Source: CAZGQY01 sp964528035 (GTDB lineage: Bacteria; Pseudomonadota; Gammaproteobacteria; Methylococcales; UBA1147). Taken from it: a stretch of DNA of 41,435 nt. The stretch lies in NCBI GenBank assembly GCA_964528035.1, contig CAZGQY010000013.1, positions 1 through 41,435 on the forward strand, given 5' to 3'. A program made the translations under genes and the position numbers. The notes below the pieces were generated by a model that ran no database searches, was not told where the DNA came from, and saw only the letters and a list, made by a program, of their open reading frames with translations. Each line of letters starts with the position of its first letter. Positions within the stretch are counted from its first letter, which is position 1. Shown in pieces: positions 7,516 to 16,025 of this stretch.

Positions 7516-7845
7516 TTAGGGCTTTTGGGGCGCAGCTTCCAATACCCATATTGCTAAAATATGGTTCCTTTTTCCCGGCTCCAGGCTGGTCTTATATCCT
7601 ACGCGCGCACCAAGGCCCAAGGGTGCTTCTTTACTGTTACTGGCAAAATTATGAATCTTTAATGATTCGTTAAATACGAACTTCTTCCCGCCAATATTAA
7701 TAACACCGTCTCGCTTCGAATATTCCTGGACTTCACCCATCAATTCGAAATTCATCAACGGCGCTTCATCATTCACCTGCGCAATAACAACCGTCGAAGT
7801 TAAAATTGAAAGCCACACAAAACATCCAATAATTAATGATTTCAT
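7516..7845 (-). CDS. small exported protein at the PilY2 position of the pil operon
   Basis: A 109-residue protein with a Sec signal peptide (MKSLIIGCFVWLSILTSTVVIAQ) and a small, mostly beta mature part containing VQEYSKRDGVINIGGKKFVFN. It starts at the ATG at 7845, just after a strong ribosome site (AGGGGGAAG); upstream in-frame starts would separate it from that site. It sits between pilY1 and pilE, exactly where P. aeruginosa has pilY2, which encodes a protein of similar size. I assign it by position and general character, not by a recognised motif. A role in pilus assembly or PilY1 export is inference. Confidence 0.7.
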   Translation of the reverse strand: MKSLIIGCFVWLSILTSTVVIAQVNDEAPLMNFELMGEVQEYSKRDGVINIGGKKFVFNESLKIHNFASNSKEAPLGLGARVGYKTSLEPGKRNHILAIWVLEAAPQKP

Positions 7846-7919
7846 TACTTCCCCCTGCACCATTCAGTTAAAAACACTGTCATAGAAATTCACCGCTAAA
7901 ACATATACACGAGAAGCAG

Positions 7920-10900
7920 TTACAATTCCTGCCAATTAAGTCTGCCAATACTACCCGCTGCATTCTCCACAGTGGTTTCAATTTGACCACTCGATCCACT
8001 CATGAACTTAAATTCCGTTTCCTGATCACCACCATCGAGTATACCGGGTGTCGATATAATTCCAACGGCCGATTTTTTGCCACTCACGGTTGCCAAAGCA
8101 GTCACATCCGGGTCGGGGTCACTATCAACCATATCCGCTTGATCGAATTCAGTGTCATGGTTTAGATCAAAAGGCTGAACTTCCAAGCGACTCCCCGACA
8201 CTGCATCCAGTTCCATCAACCACCCAGTTCCACCCGCGTTACACGGATCCTCGTCGGGTATTAAGGTTGTAAAAATAATACGGCCAGATCGCAATACCGA
8301 AGTAGATACTATCCTTTCTCCTGCATTATTTGGAGCCATAGCACCCGAATTGATCATATCCATTCGCCACCCCATCTGGGTTGCGGGAGGTGTTCCCGAT
8401 AATACCGTTGCACTGGTGTTCCAGGTTACAGTATTTGTAGTCGTCAACCGAAGATCAACATCAAATGTGTTTCTGGCATCAGACACCGGTATTTCATCCG
8501 TAATATCTTGTTCAAGAAGATTTAAGCGATTGAAGGGCGGAGCACTGTAATTCGGATCAGGGCTCGCAGTCAAAGGTCCGGGTAACTGCTTATCCCATAC
8601 CGCATAAAAAGTCTGGGTTGCCTGACCAGCCACAACCCCATCACCCACTTCAAAATACTGTCCGGTACCGAAATACACTATAGATCCTCTGACAGCAACA
8701 CCGTTACCTCCCAGAGCGATAAGATCGTCGTGTAACCCTGTCACTGGATCCACCGAACCGGTCACCGCCTCATCGGGTGCCTGCCCCACCTGTGGACGAA
8801 CGGTTATTGGCTGAAATGTACCCAGAGAATCTTTTGCTGTAAACAGCGGGACACCGCCAAAATCCACTGTCCAATTGGCTGGGTCGGGACTCGTAAGATC
8901 AAATTTCCAAAGGTTACCAAACAAATCACCTGCGTAGGCGACATCAATGATAAAATCACCATCTCTGTCCACAGGCGCCGCCGGGCTGAGACCGTTGGGA
9001 CGACCCAATGCCTGCGGATCCTGGGCAAATCCCACCAGTGTATCTATTTTCTTAACCAGGGTACCCGTTGCAATATCGACAATATACAATACCGCGTTAC
9101 CGGTAACACTTGCATTTCCGTCCGCTTCGGTATTGTTATAACCGTTTGAAAAGAGGGCATGCCACTTACCATTGTGCAACCTGACAATATTAACAGACTG
9201 CCCATAGGTATTACCCAGATCGACATCATCACTGTCGGTAAACTCCCAAAGCGCGATATCTGCTGAATTCGCTTCATCAAAACTCGAAGGATCGCTTACG
9301 TCCAAAGCAAACACACCTTGTCCACCTGCACCATAACCGCCACTGAGTACCGTGTGCCAGGCACTGAGGTAGAACGCTTCAACTACGGTCGCCGAACCAT
9401 CCACATAGTATTGGTGACTATAGGTCGGAGACGTTACCTTATTGAGTTGATCAATCAACTTGGCAGGAACATAAGCGATTTTTTCATTTCCGGTTCCACT
9501 GTCAAATGATTCAGCAACACCATCATAAACCCCTGCATCGACCCCATGCAGTACGCCATCGTTACTTCCAAAATAAACAATGCGTTGCCTGTACTTATGC
9601 GTCTGGCGAAAAGCACTGTAGGGAACTGCATTTTCCAACGGTGTTTCCCCAATCTTAGTAATATCGTCCCATACACTGGGGTAAACGATATTCGGCTCAC
9701 CAACAAAAACAGGACTGGAATGAACGACATCAGCCAGATGACTGGTTCGTGTTCGAAATGGCCCTCCAACTGACTGCTCCTGGCTCGCATCTCCACGGAC
9801 GTAATCAACTCGCTCATCACCCAAACCATCTGCCAATGCGGTCGATGGATTCAGATCCAGAGCCGCTTGCTGAGCAGCATTCAACGACGCAAACCGAAAA
9901 GGAATACCCAAGCCAGTCAGCGGATCCAGAGAAATAATTTCTCTGCCCGTGTCAAAATCCTGCGCAGTAATCTGCACAGCCGCATCCCAAACATATGAAG
10001 CCAGGCTGCCATCTGTATTGACTGGAAAAGCTAATAATTGGCCTGTCCAGTCACCGCTGTTAAATTTTGCCTGATAAAGGTGAGTATCGCTGCCTATAGA
10101 ACCAGAATTAAGTGCGGGAGAAGCGGATGATCCAACCCTGTCTGCAATATCACTGAGTACGTTTGTCAATGAATCTGCAAATTCTGTCGGGTTGGATGCG
10201 CTAAAATATCCTCCCCGGCTATTCAACGCTGTATGCCATAAATCGTCAGTTTTGAACACGGACGACGCGGCTGGATCAGGCCAATCCAACAACCCTGCAG
10301 TCAAATCTGCCAAATCAGTATCAGGATCCAGCGATCCAGGCACGCCCAAACCAACTGTAAAATTCACAAGATGCTGCCAATAAGCAGGATCATCAGGATT
10401 GGTCGGAACCAGATTGGCAACATCAGTACGTAAATCGCGATTCCAATAATACATTCCAACATCTGCAAGAGTATCCGAAAAACCATCCTTGTAGGGCGCA
10501 ACAGGCGTATATTGATAATTGGTTGGAGTAGTGATAGTCGGGCCCGTACTATTATCCACGTTTGCCTGTGCAGCGACTGTCGACGCCGAAGCACCGTTCC
10601 AATAACCATCTGTCATCAATACATTGAAACTCTGGCGACACGATAGATGTGCACTAGCATCGTTTGTACCCGGAGTCTCCCCCCAAGGCCCACTGTTGTC
10701 GGCACGCTCAAAATACTGACCGACATCATCCAAAGCGCGACGCAAAGGTGTACCCGCGGGCTCCATTATATGGCCATACAGGCTATCGAAAAATGAAGTT
10801 CTGTCTGCTCCTGTAAAAGAGCGCAGCCCATTGATTACTGCACCGTTACTGGCAGCCCCATCAATGGTCGCCGCACCTTTATTGATGGCAGAAAAACCGA

Positions 10901-11720
10901 CACGAATATTGGTGCCCTGACGGGAAAAAGCACGACCGACACCCGCCCTGGACAAAAGAATTCGTGAACGATAATAACTATACCAATTGGCAAAATTTTG
11001 AATTTCTTCCGCATAGGTACATGCCGGCGCTCCGACGCAATCGGTTCTTTCGGTGCTACCGGTATATGCACTTCCGGGATGTATCTCTACTTTAGTATAT
11101 TCATCCGGATCCCAGCGACCATCTCCTCCGGCATTGTGATAAAGATAATACACTGCGGGAAAAAAAGCATCGGTTGCAGTTTCCCAAAACACATTAATTA
11201 TGGTTTTACTTACATCATCCCACTCAGCTCGCCGCCAGGTTGCTGTTTGCAGATCGGCGATAGTTAAATCCCTGCATCCTTTTGCCGCATCATAGGGATT
11301 ATGCAATGCACAGGTGGGCGGGGCGTCCGGGTATAAATTACCATTGGCATCAACCCAGGGCACATAGGTAATTTCCGGATTGTAATAAATTACATTTTGA
11401 GCGGACGACCTGCTGAGTAAATTGTAAGGATTATTCCCATCGAAATCGGCCAGATAATTGCTATAATCTCCACCACCATAAATACTAGGCGCACGAGGAT
11501 AAACAAAGGCGAAATAAGTGATATTGTCTGGCATCATTTCCCAGTGCATCGAACCGGAATCATCCAGCGTAAACATTATATTGGGTTCCACGCTTCCGCC
11601 TAGATATATCGGCACCTGACTAAGGGTTAAACTCGCCGATTGCGCATTCGCAGAATAAAAAAGAACCCCGGCCAATAACGCTGACCAAAAGACACTGGCT
11701 TTTCTGGTACTGGTATTCAT
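7920..11720 (-). CDS. pilY1: type IV pilus tip adhesin/mechanosensor PilY1
   Basis: PilY1/PilC is the large tip-associated protein of the type IV pilus; it primes assembly, antagonises retraction and mediates adhesion and surface sensing. The 1266-residue product has a signal peptide (to about residue 30), an N-terminal von Willebrand A-type region whose metal site begins TLDDSGSMHWE (about 52-62), and a C-terminal beta-propeller region (from about residue 650, with GGYGAGGQGVFALDVSDP). A calcium loop DRDGDFIIDVAYAGD lies near residue 915, where P. aeruginosa PilY1 has its regulatory calcium site. A second acidic loop, DLNHDTEFDQADMVD, near residue 1185 looks EF-hand or dockerin-like. GGAG precedes the ATG, 47 bases after pilX. 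Confidence 0.93.
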   Translation of the reverse strand: MNTSTRKASVFWSALLAGVLFYSANAQSASLTLSQVPIYLGGSVEPNIMFTLDDSGSMHWEMMPDNITYFAFVYPRAPSIYGGGDYSNYLADFDGNNPYNLLSRSSAQNVIYYNPEITYVPWVDANGNLYPDAPPTCALHNPYDAAKGCRDLTIADLQTATWRRAEWDDVSKTIINVFWETATDAFFPAVYYLYHNAGGDGRWDPDEYTKVEIHPGSAYTGSTERTDCVGAPACTYAEEIQNFANWYSYYRSRILLSRAGVGRAFSRQGTNIRVGFSAINKGAATIDGAASNGAVINGLRSFTGADRTSFFDSLYGHIMEPAGTPLRRALDDVGQYFERADNSGPWGETPGTNDASAHLSCRQSFNVLMTDGYWNGASASTVAAQANVDNSTGPTITTPTNYQYTPVAPYKDGFSDTLADVGMYYWNRDLRTDVANLVPTNPDDPAYWQHLVNFTVGLGVPGSLDPDTDLADLTAGLLDWPDPAASSVFKTDDLWHTALNSRGGYFSASNPTEFADSLTNVLSDIADRVGSSASPALNSGSIGSDTHLYQAKFNSGDWTGQLLAFPVNTDGSLASYVWDAAVQITAQDFDTGREIISLDPLTGLGIPFRFASLNAAQQAALDLNPSTALADGLGDERVDYVRGDASQEQSVGGPFRTRTSHLADVVHSSPVFVGEPNIVYPSVWDDITKIGETPLENAVPYSAFRQTHKYRQRIVYFGSNDGVLHGVDAGVYDGVAESFDSGTGNEKIAYVPAKLIDQLNKVTSPTYSHQYYVDGSATVVEAFYLSAWHTVLSGGYGAGGQGVFALDVSDPSSFDEANSADIALWEFTDSDDVDLGNTYGQSVNIVRLHNGKWHALFSNGYNNTEADGNASVTGNAVLYIVDIATGTLVKKIDTLVGFAQDPQALGRPNGLSPAAPVDRDGDFIIDVAYAGDLFGNLWKFDLTSPDPANWTVDFGGVPLFTAKDSLGTFQPITVRPQVGQAPDEAVTGSVDPVTGLHDDLIALGGNGVAVRGSIVYFGTGQYFEVGDGVVAGQATQTFYAVWDKQLPGPLTASPDPNYSAPPFNRLNLLEQDITDEIPVSDARNTFDVDLRLTTTNTVTWNTSATVLSGTPPATQMGWRMDMINSGAMAPNNAGERIVSTSVLRSGRIIFTTLIPDEDPCNAGGTGWLMELDAVSGSRLEVQPFDLNHDTEFDQADMVDSDPDPDVTALATVSGKKSAVGIISTPGILDGGDQETEFKFMSGSSGQIETTVENAAGSIGRLNWQEL

Positions 11721-11767
11721 AGTACGACTCCAACTTTAAAAACTGATCCACCCAAAAATCGTACCCT

Positions 11768-12340
11768 TTAAAAACGCCGCGCAAAGTTAGTTTGTACAAA
11801 TGCCCTTGCTGAAGCGTTTCCCCCTGTTCCCCGTGCTGTTACTGCATAAATATTGCGAAATGAACTCGATGACAGATCCTGTTGCTGTCCCATATTCTGG
11901 CTGTCCCGGATTAGGTCTATAAATTCAACGACAAAATCTGGTGCTACAGGGACTCCCTCCATGTCTGCTAAGGCTGAGGATCTGGCTATAGCCGGATCGT
12001 CCCAAATTGAACCTTCTGTATACTTGGTAGCACCGGAAGTATCATACAAAGCAGTTGCCGCACCATAAGCATCCCACACCACGCAATTGATACCTGGACA
12101 CTCGGCAGTATCCGGAACTGCGGTCAAACCGGATAACCAGGATTCGCCCACACGGGTCGCGGCCTCGGCGGCCTGAAAAGCCAGAGTCAGATCTTTTGAA
12201 TTACCGGCCATTCTTTGCTGCATGACAGTGGTCTGCATCGCGGTCACACCGATGATCGTCATGACTAACAATAGCATCAGACTAACGATCAATACTGCGC
12301 CTGACTGCTTCATATCTTTCAAGTGTAAAACTTTATTCAT
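11768..12340 (-). CDS. pilX: minor pilin assembly protein PilX
   Basis: PilX is a minor pilin of the type IV pilus priming complex. The product (190 residues) has the family start MKQSGAVLIVSLMLLLVMTIIGVTAMQTTVMQQRMAGN, that is, a type III-like hydrophobic helix without the canonical GFTLIE, followed by AFQAAEAATRVGESWL, which is very typical. I take the ATG at 12340 (MNKVLHLKD...), preceded by GGGA; an upstream in-frame TTG at 12352 is less likely. The C-terminal half ends YAVTARGTGGNASARAFVQT, again characteristic. It follows pilW by 18 bases and precedes pilY1 by 47. Confidence 0.9.
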   Translation of the reverse strand: MNKVLHLKDMKQSGAVLIVSLMLLLVMTIIGVTAMQTTVMQQRMAGNSKDLTLAFQAAEAATRVGESWLSGLTAVPDTAECPGINCVVWDAYGAATALYDTSGATKYTEGSIWDDPAIARSSALADMEGVPVAPDFVVEFIDLIRDSQNMGQQQDLSSSSFRNIYAVTARGTGGNASARAFVQTNFARRF

Positions 12341-12358
12341 ATTCGATCCCAAGTTGGG

Positions 12359-13153
12359 TTAAGGCACTCGATTACGCAGAGCCACTGTCGTTGTATAGAT
12401 TCGATACAAACGATTGTCCTGAGCCACATTAGAATCCGCAGCACCATCGCCATCGGTATCAAATAAATCCGGTGTACCGTCATTATCGGTATCAAAGATA
12501 GCCAACATAGGACTGGCCGCCACCGTTCCGAAGTTTTGCGGTTGCGGAACCATGCGGCTGCGTTCGTCACGGATACTGGTACTGAGTAACAGACCAATAC
12601 GCACACTGACCACCGTTGACCACAGACCCGCAGCATTCACTGCTGTCGCGTTTATATAGCGGTCTGCAGTACGATTACCATCGGCATCAACGCCATATAG
12701 AATCTGCATTTCATCGACATTTTCGATCAGCGGTTGGGTTGCTGCATCACCCTGACAGGCCAGATTATTATTTACATCGATAAAAAAACGGTCATTGACA
12801 ACACCCGGTGGTCCACCTGCAGGGTCAAGTCCGAGGCAGGTTGTATTACTTACTTGAATCACTTGAATCTGATCGGAAGACCCCGTGGCAGAATCAGTTG
12901 TTGTTGCGGTCACAAACGCCTGTCCATTCTGAAATCCGGCCCCGCGAATCACGCGCTGTAATATTTCAGTGGCAAATCGACCATTTTCCTGCAACCTGGA
13001 CAATTCATCCTGTAAGAAATAGGTTTGTTTATTACTGATATAAATTTGTATCACGCCACCGACCAGAACCAGACTCAGTAAAAGCCCGATCATAATTTCA
13101 ATCAGAGAAATCCCCTGTTGCCGATATAAGCGATTTGTGGGCGTTTTTATCAT
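12359..13153 (-). CDS. pilW: minor pilin PilW with calcium-type repeats
   Basis: PilW is a minor pilin needed for type IV pilus assembly. The 264-residue product starts with a prepilin signal (leader ending RQQG, then ISLIEIMIGLLLSLVLVGGV) and continues with SRLQENGRFATEILQRVIRGAGF, a strong family marker. The family-typical YGVDADGNRTADRY is near residue 155. Unusually, a second acidic segment at residues 221-240 reads DTDNDGTPD-LF-DTDGDGAAD, two DxDxDGxxD calcium loops of thrombospondin type 3 style. The start codon overlaps the pilV stop as ATGA, so translation is coupled. Confidence 0.9.
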   Translation of the reverse strand: MIKTPTNRLYRQQGISLIEIMIGLLLSLVLVGGVIQIYISNKQTYFLQDELSRLQENGRFATEILQRVIRGAGFQNGQAFVTATTTDSATGSSDQIQVIQVSNTTCLGLDPAGGPPGVVNDRFFIDVNNNLACQGDAATQPLIENVDEMQILYGVDADGNRTADRYINATAVNAAGLWSTVVSVRIGLLLSTSIRDERSRMVPQPQNFGTVAASPMLAIFDTDNDGTPDLFDTDGDGAADSNVAQDNRLYRIYTTTVALRNRVP

Positions 13154-13698
13154 GGCTGAATCGTCACCGTATATGTTTGCACGGGATCGATTAAATCAGA
13201 TGTTGCTTCATCCCAACTCACTGTTAGATCAAACATTGAACCTACAGTACAAACACCATCCGTATCAACTCCTGGAAATCCGGGATCTGTATTATCCACA
13301 CAACCTATCACTCCCGCTCCATTCGGGAATACCCGTGTGATTGCGGTTTGCCATGATGACAAATCCAGTTGAGCAATTTCCTGGGGATTGCATTCTGTAC
13401 CCGTGACCGTTCCGCCAAAATTTGTAATACAGTCCCATGCCGGGGCAACGGGGGCCGGGTTTTCAGTATAATTATCGGCGTCTGTACCCGCCCGGTTAGC
13501 CCGCATTCTATCGGCCATTTCGTTGATCAGATCCATGGCCTGTGAAGTCATTTGCGAAGAACTATTCTGCCTTAAAGCAACCGTCTGCAGCCCAGCCAAA
13601 CCCAGCAAACCAATTGCAAGGATTACCATGGAAATAAGCACTTCAATCAGAGTGAAGCCCGAACTTTTTGAAGCATTTGAGCCTTTCATAACTAACAT
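13150..13698 (-). CDS. pilV: type IV pilus modification/minor pilin PilV
   Basis: PilV is a minor pilin of the priming complex. The product (182 residues) carries a prepilin signal, SSGFTLIEVLISMVILAIGLLGLAGLQ, then the family-typical LINEMADRMRANRAG. Two starts are possible: the ATG at 13698, with AGGTG just upstream and a 7-base overlap with the preceding gene, or the ATG at 13689; I keep the first. The C-terminal SWDEATSDLIDPVQTYTVTIQP resembles the usual PilV beta-strand end. It is tightly packed between fimT and pilW. Confidence 0.9.
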   Translation of the reverse strand: MLVMKGSNASKSSGFTLIEVLISMVILAIGLLGLAGLQTVALRQNSSSQMTSQAMDLINEMADRMRANRAGTDADNYTENPAPVAPAWDCITNFGGTVTGTECNPQEIAQLDLSSWQTAITRVFPNGAGVIGCVDNTDPGFPGVDTDGVCTVGSMFDLTVSWDEATSDLIDPVQTYTVTIQP

Positions 13699-14270
13699 AC
13701 CGCACCAGCAGGAACATCAGCATCATCACCAGGCCGAACTCTTGCCCGTCCCGTCGCGCTTAGCATCAACACTCTGGCTTTTGCTCGATTATTGGCAAAC
13801 ACTGGGACTCTATCATCACAATACACAAAGGTACCAAACATATTGACCGAGAGACCGCTGGCTCGATAGGTCACACGATTCACAACAACACCATTTCCTG
13901 TTAGCGTTGCGGTACTGTCGAATCCATCGTACACACGTATTATGTCGGTGGCTGCATCCACTACCCCAACAACCCCGGTTGCAATTGGATCATCGAACAC
14001 GATCCAGCCTTGCTGCCAACCTCTAGCACTTACATCACAAGCCTGACCGTCTGCACTTTTACAAACTGTAACCCTGTTATGCCGTTTAACAGCTTCGCTA
14101 CGAGCAAGCATCATTGCTGTCAAAAAATTATTCATCTGCGCAGACTGACGATTATTCTGAACCAGGGATCTAAAATTGGGTACACCATAACTCAAAACAA
14201 TAGCGGCAATCATCAAAGTAACCATGAGTTCAATCAGGGTGAAACCGGCGTTGTGTCGTTTATTTTTCAT
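13692..14270 (-). CDS. fimT: GspH/FimT-family pseudopilin (FimU/FimT)
   Basis: First gene of the minor-pilin operon. From the ATG at 14270 the product is 192 residues, beginning MKNKRHNAGFTLIELMVTLMIAAIVLSYG, a canonical class III signal with Glu5. The segment FLTAMMLARSEAVKRHNRVTVCKS is diagnostic of the GspH/FimT family, as is the GWQQGWIVF that follows. Cysteines in VTVCKSADGQACDV and FVYCDD are typical of this family. The longer frame from 14357 would put 29 residues before the leader and is rejected. FimT and FimU are not separable here; the position equals that of FimU in P. aeruginosa. Confidence 0.9.
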   Translation of the reverse strand: MKNKRHNAGFTLIELMVTLMIAAIVLSYGVPNFRSLVQNNRQSAQMNNFLTAMMLARSEAVKRHNRVTVCKSADGQACDVSARGWQQGWIVFDDPIATGVVGVVDAATDIIRVYDGFDSTATLTGNGVVVNRVTYRASGLSVNMFGTFVYCDDRVPVFANNRAKARVLMLSATGRARVRPGDDADVPAGAVC

Positions 14271-14708
14271 AGTAGAATTTATAGCAGAATAAATTTTATT
14301 GTCGCGTATTTTCCGACCAAAGGCGTAATCGTTCCGATAAACGGTCATTGACACCAAGAAATCATACTCGCTTGTCAGTTAAACATCGCACTCTCCCATT
14401 AGAAATTGTAGCGCCTGTCCCTATAAATTCGAGTCTCCAGCCAAAAAAAGTTCCCAAAAACTGTTGGCGCCATAATACAAAGCATTCGTCGAGTGCTTTT
14501 ATGAAAGTGTAAACCATTGAATGATTGGACTTCTACAACAAAAGTGTTGCGGCAAACTGACTCGAAAGGGTCACACGCCTCCCAAAAAAATTACTGCCTA
14601 TCACCCTAACCATGAAACTTTCTATATAGATATCGATAAACGAGCTATTTGATTTTTCAGCAACCTATGGTCTTATATGCAATATTTTACAAATAGAAAT
14701 TTATTTAA
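14271..14708. other. 438-bp divergent spacer between pil operon and hemL
   Basis: This space must hold the promoters of the minus-strand pil operon and of plus-strand hemL. I find no convincing sigma-70 or sigma-54 pair that would give sensible leaders; GCGACA/TATAAA on the minus strand (14300-14305, 14278-14283) would make the fimT transcript almost leaderless and is doubtful. Part of the space (about 14505-14556) is a copy of the dispersed repeat described separately. No reading frame of note. Confidence 0.5.
14505..14556 (+). repeat. dispersed degenerate intergenic repeat, copy G (partial)
   Basis: The plus strand reads GTGTAAACCATTG, then TTCTACAACAAAAGTGTTGC and GGCAAAC. It lines up with the second half of the copy at 32961-33047 (GTGGGAAACCAT, then CTGCTACAACAAACCTGTTGC and AGAAAC). 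The 5' half is too diverged to align with confidence. Confidence 0.5.
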
Positions 14709-16016
14709 ATGACAGCAGCTACTGATCCACAAAACTTATTCGAATCAGCCAACTCATTTATACCCGGCGGTGTCAATTCACCGGTTCGAGCATTTAAATC
14801 GGTTGGAGGAACACCTTTATTTATCGACAGGGCATCCGGTGCGTATATCTATGACTCGGAGGGAAATCAGTACATAGACTATGTCGGTTCCTGGGGACCC
14901 ATGATCGTTGGCCACAGTCACGCCGAGGTTATCCAGGCTGTACATGAAGCCGCAGACTATGGATTGAGTTTTGGAACACCCACCCAAATTGAAACTCAAA
15001 TGGCCGAAAAACTTTGTTCGCTGGTTCCATCACTGGAATTGGTTCGAATGGTTAATTCCGGTACAGAAGCCACCATGAGCGCCATTCGACTGGCTCGTGC
15101 TTATACGGGCCGCGATACCATCATAAAATTTGAAGGCTGCTATCATGGCCACAGCGACGCATTACTGGTTAAAGCCGGTTCAGGAGCATTAACGCTGGGC
15201 GTACCCAGCTCGCCTGGTGTTCCGACAGCACTCGCCGAACAGACCTTGACACTTGGTTACAACGATATAGATGCTGTTCGACAAACATTTTCATCACTGG
15301 GCTCACAAATTGCTGCAATTATTGTCGAACCGGTTGCCGGAAACATGAACTGCATTCCGCCAGCAGATGGTTTTCTGGAAACGCTTCGCAAAGTCTGCGA
15401 CCAATATAATTCCATATTAATTTTTGACGAAGTCATGACCGGATTTCGAGTCGCTCTTGGAGGCGCACAAGAATTGTATGGCATTACACCCGACATAACT
15501 ACTCTGGGTAAAATTATTGGTGGTGGTATGCCTGTCGGTGCGTTTGGCGGCAAACGTGAAATCATGCAGCAACTGGCCCCTCTGGGCCCTGTTTATCAGG
15601 CTGGCACCTTATCGGGCAATCCCGTTGCAATGGCCGCCGGACTGAAAACGCTGGAATTAATATCTAAGCCAGGATTTCACCAAAAATTATCCGACACAAC
15701 GATCCGTTTGACCCAAAGTATCGAAAATATCGCCAAAAGCACAGGTGTTTCGCTCACCACAAACGCTGTTGGTGGAATGTTTGGTGTTTTTTTTACCGAG
15801 CAAAATCAAATTCGGGATTTTGACTCTGCTGTAGAATGTGATCAGGAACGATTCAAACACTATTTCCATGGCCTTATTCGCCAGGGTGTCTATATCGCTC
15901 CATCAGCATTCGAAGCCGGTTTTGTGTCTTCGGCCCATAACGAAACGGTTATTGACAACACTCTGGATGCTGTAGCCAAAGTATTGAGTAAAATAAAAAA
16001 TTCCTCGACAGTTTAA
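14709..16016 (+). CDS. hemL: glutamate-1-semialdehyde 2,1-aminomutase HemL
   Basis: HemL converts glutamate-1-semialdehyde to 5-aminolevulinate in the C5 pathway of heme synthesis, using pyridoxal or pyridoxamine phosphate. The 435-residue product has the usual length. Landmarks include the N-terminal FIPGGVNSPVRAFKSVGG, the substrate/PLP-site segments MVNSGTEATMSAIRLAR and FEGCYHGHSDALLVKAGSG, the IFDEVMTGFRV Asp motif, and the Schiff-base Lys268 in TTLGKIIGGGMPVGAFGG. The ATG at 14709 has only a weak A-rich ribosome site. rmuC follows after 9 bases and is probably co-transcribed. Confidence 0.97.
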   Translation: MTAATDPQNLFESANSFIPGGVNSPVRAFKSVGGTPLFIDRASGAYIYDSEGNQYIDYVGSWGPMIVGHSHAEVIQAVHEAADYGLSFGTPTQIETQMAEKLCSLVPSLELVRMVNSGTEATMSAIRLARAYTGRDTIIKFEGCYHGHSDALLVKAGSGALTLGVPSSPGVPTALAEQTLTLGYNDIDAVRQTFSSLGSQIAAIIVEPVAGNMNCIPPADGFLETLRKVCDQYNSILIFDEVMTGFRVALGGAQELYGITPDITTLGKIIGGGMPVGAFGGKREIMQQLAPLGPVYQAGTLSGNPVAMAAGLKTLELISKPGFHQKLSDTTIRLTQSIENIAKSTGVSLTTNAVGGMFGVFFTEQNQIRDFDSAVECDQERFKHYFHGLIRQGVYIAPSAFEAGFVSSAHNETVIDNTLDAVAKVLSKIKNSSTV

Positions 16017-16025
16017 GGTTTCAAT

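Noticed and set aside
9455..9829. 124-residue minus-strand frame inside pilY1 in another phase, and other internal frames of pilY1
   Set aside because: They overlap a 1266-residue gene with clear domains and have no motif or ribosome site.
14271..14357. Extended start of fimT at 14357
   Set aside because: It would put 29 extra residues before the prepilin leader; pilin leaders are short and the ATG at 14270 gives a normal one.
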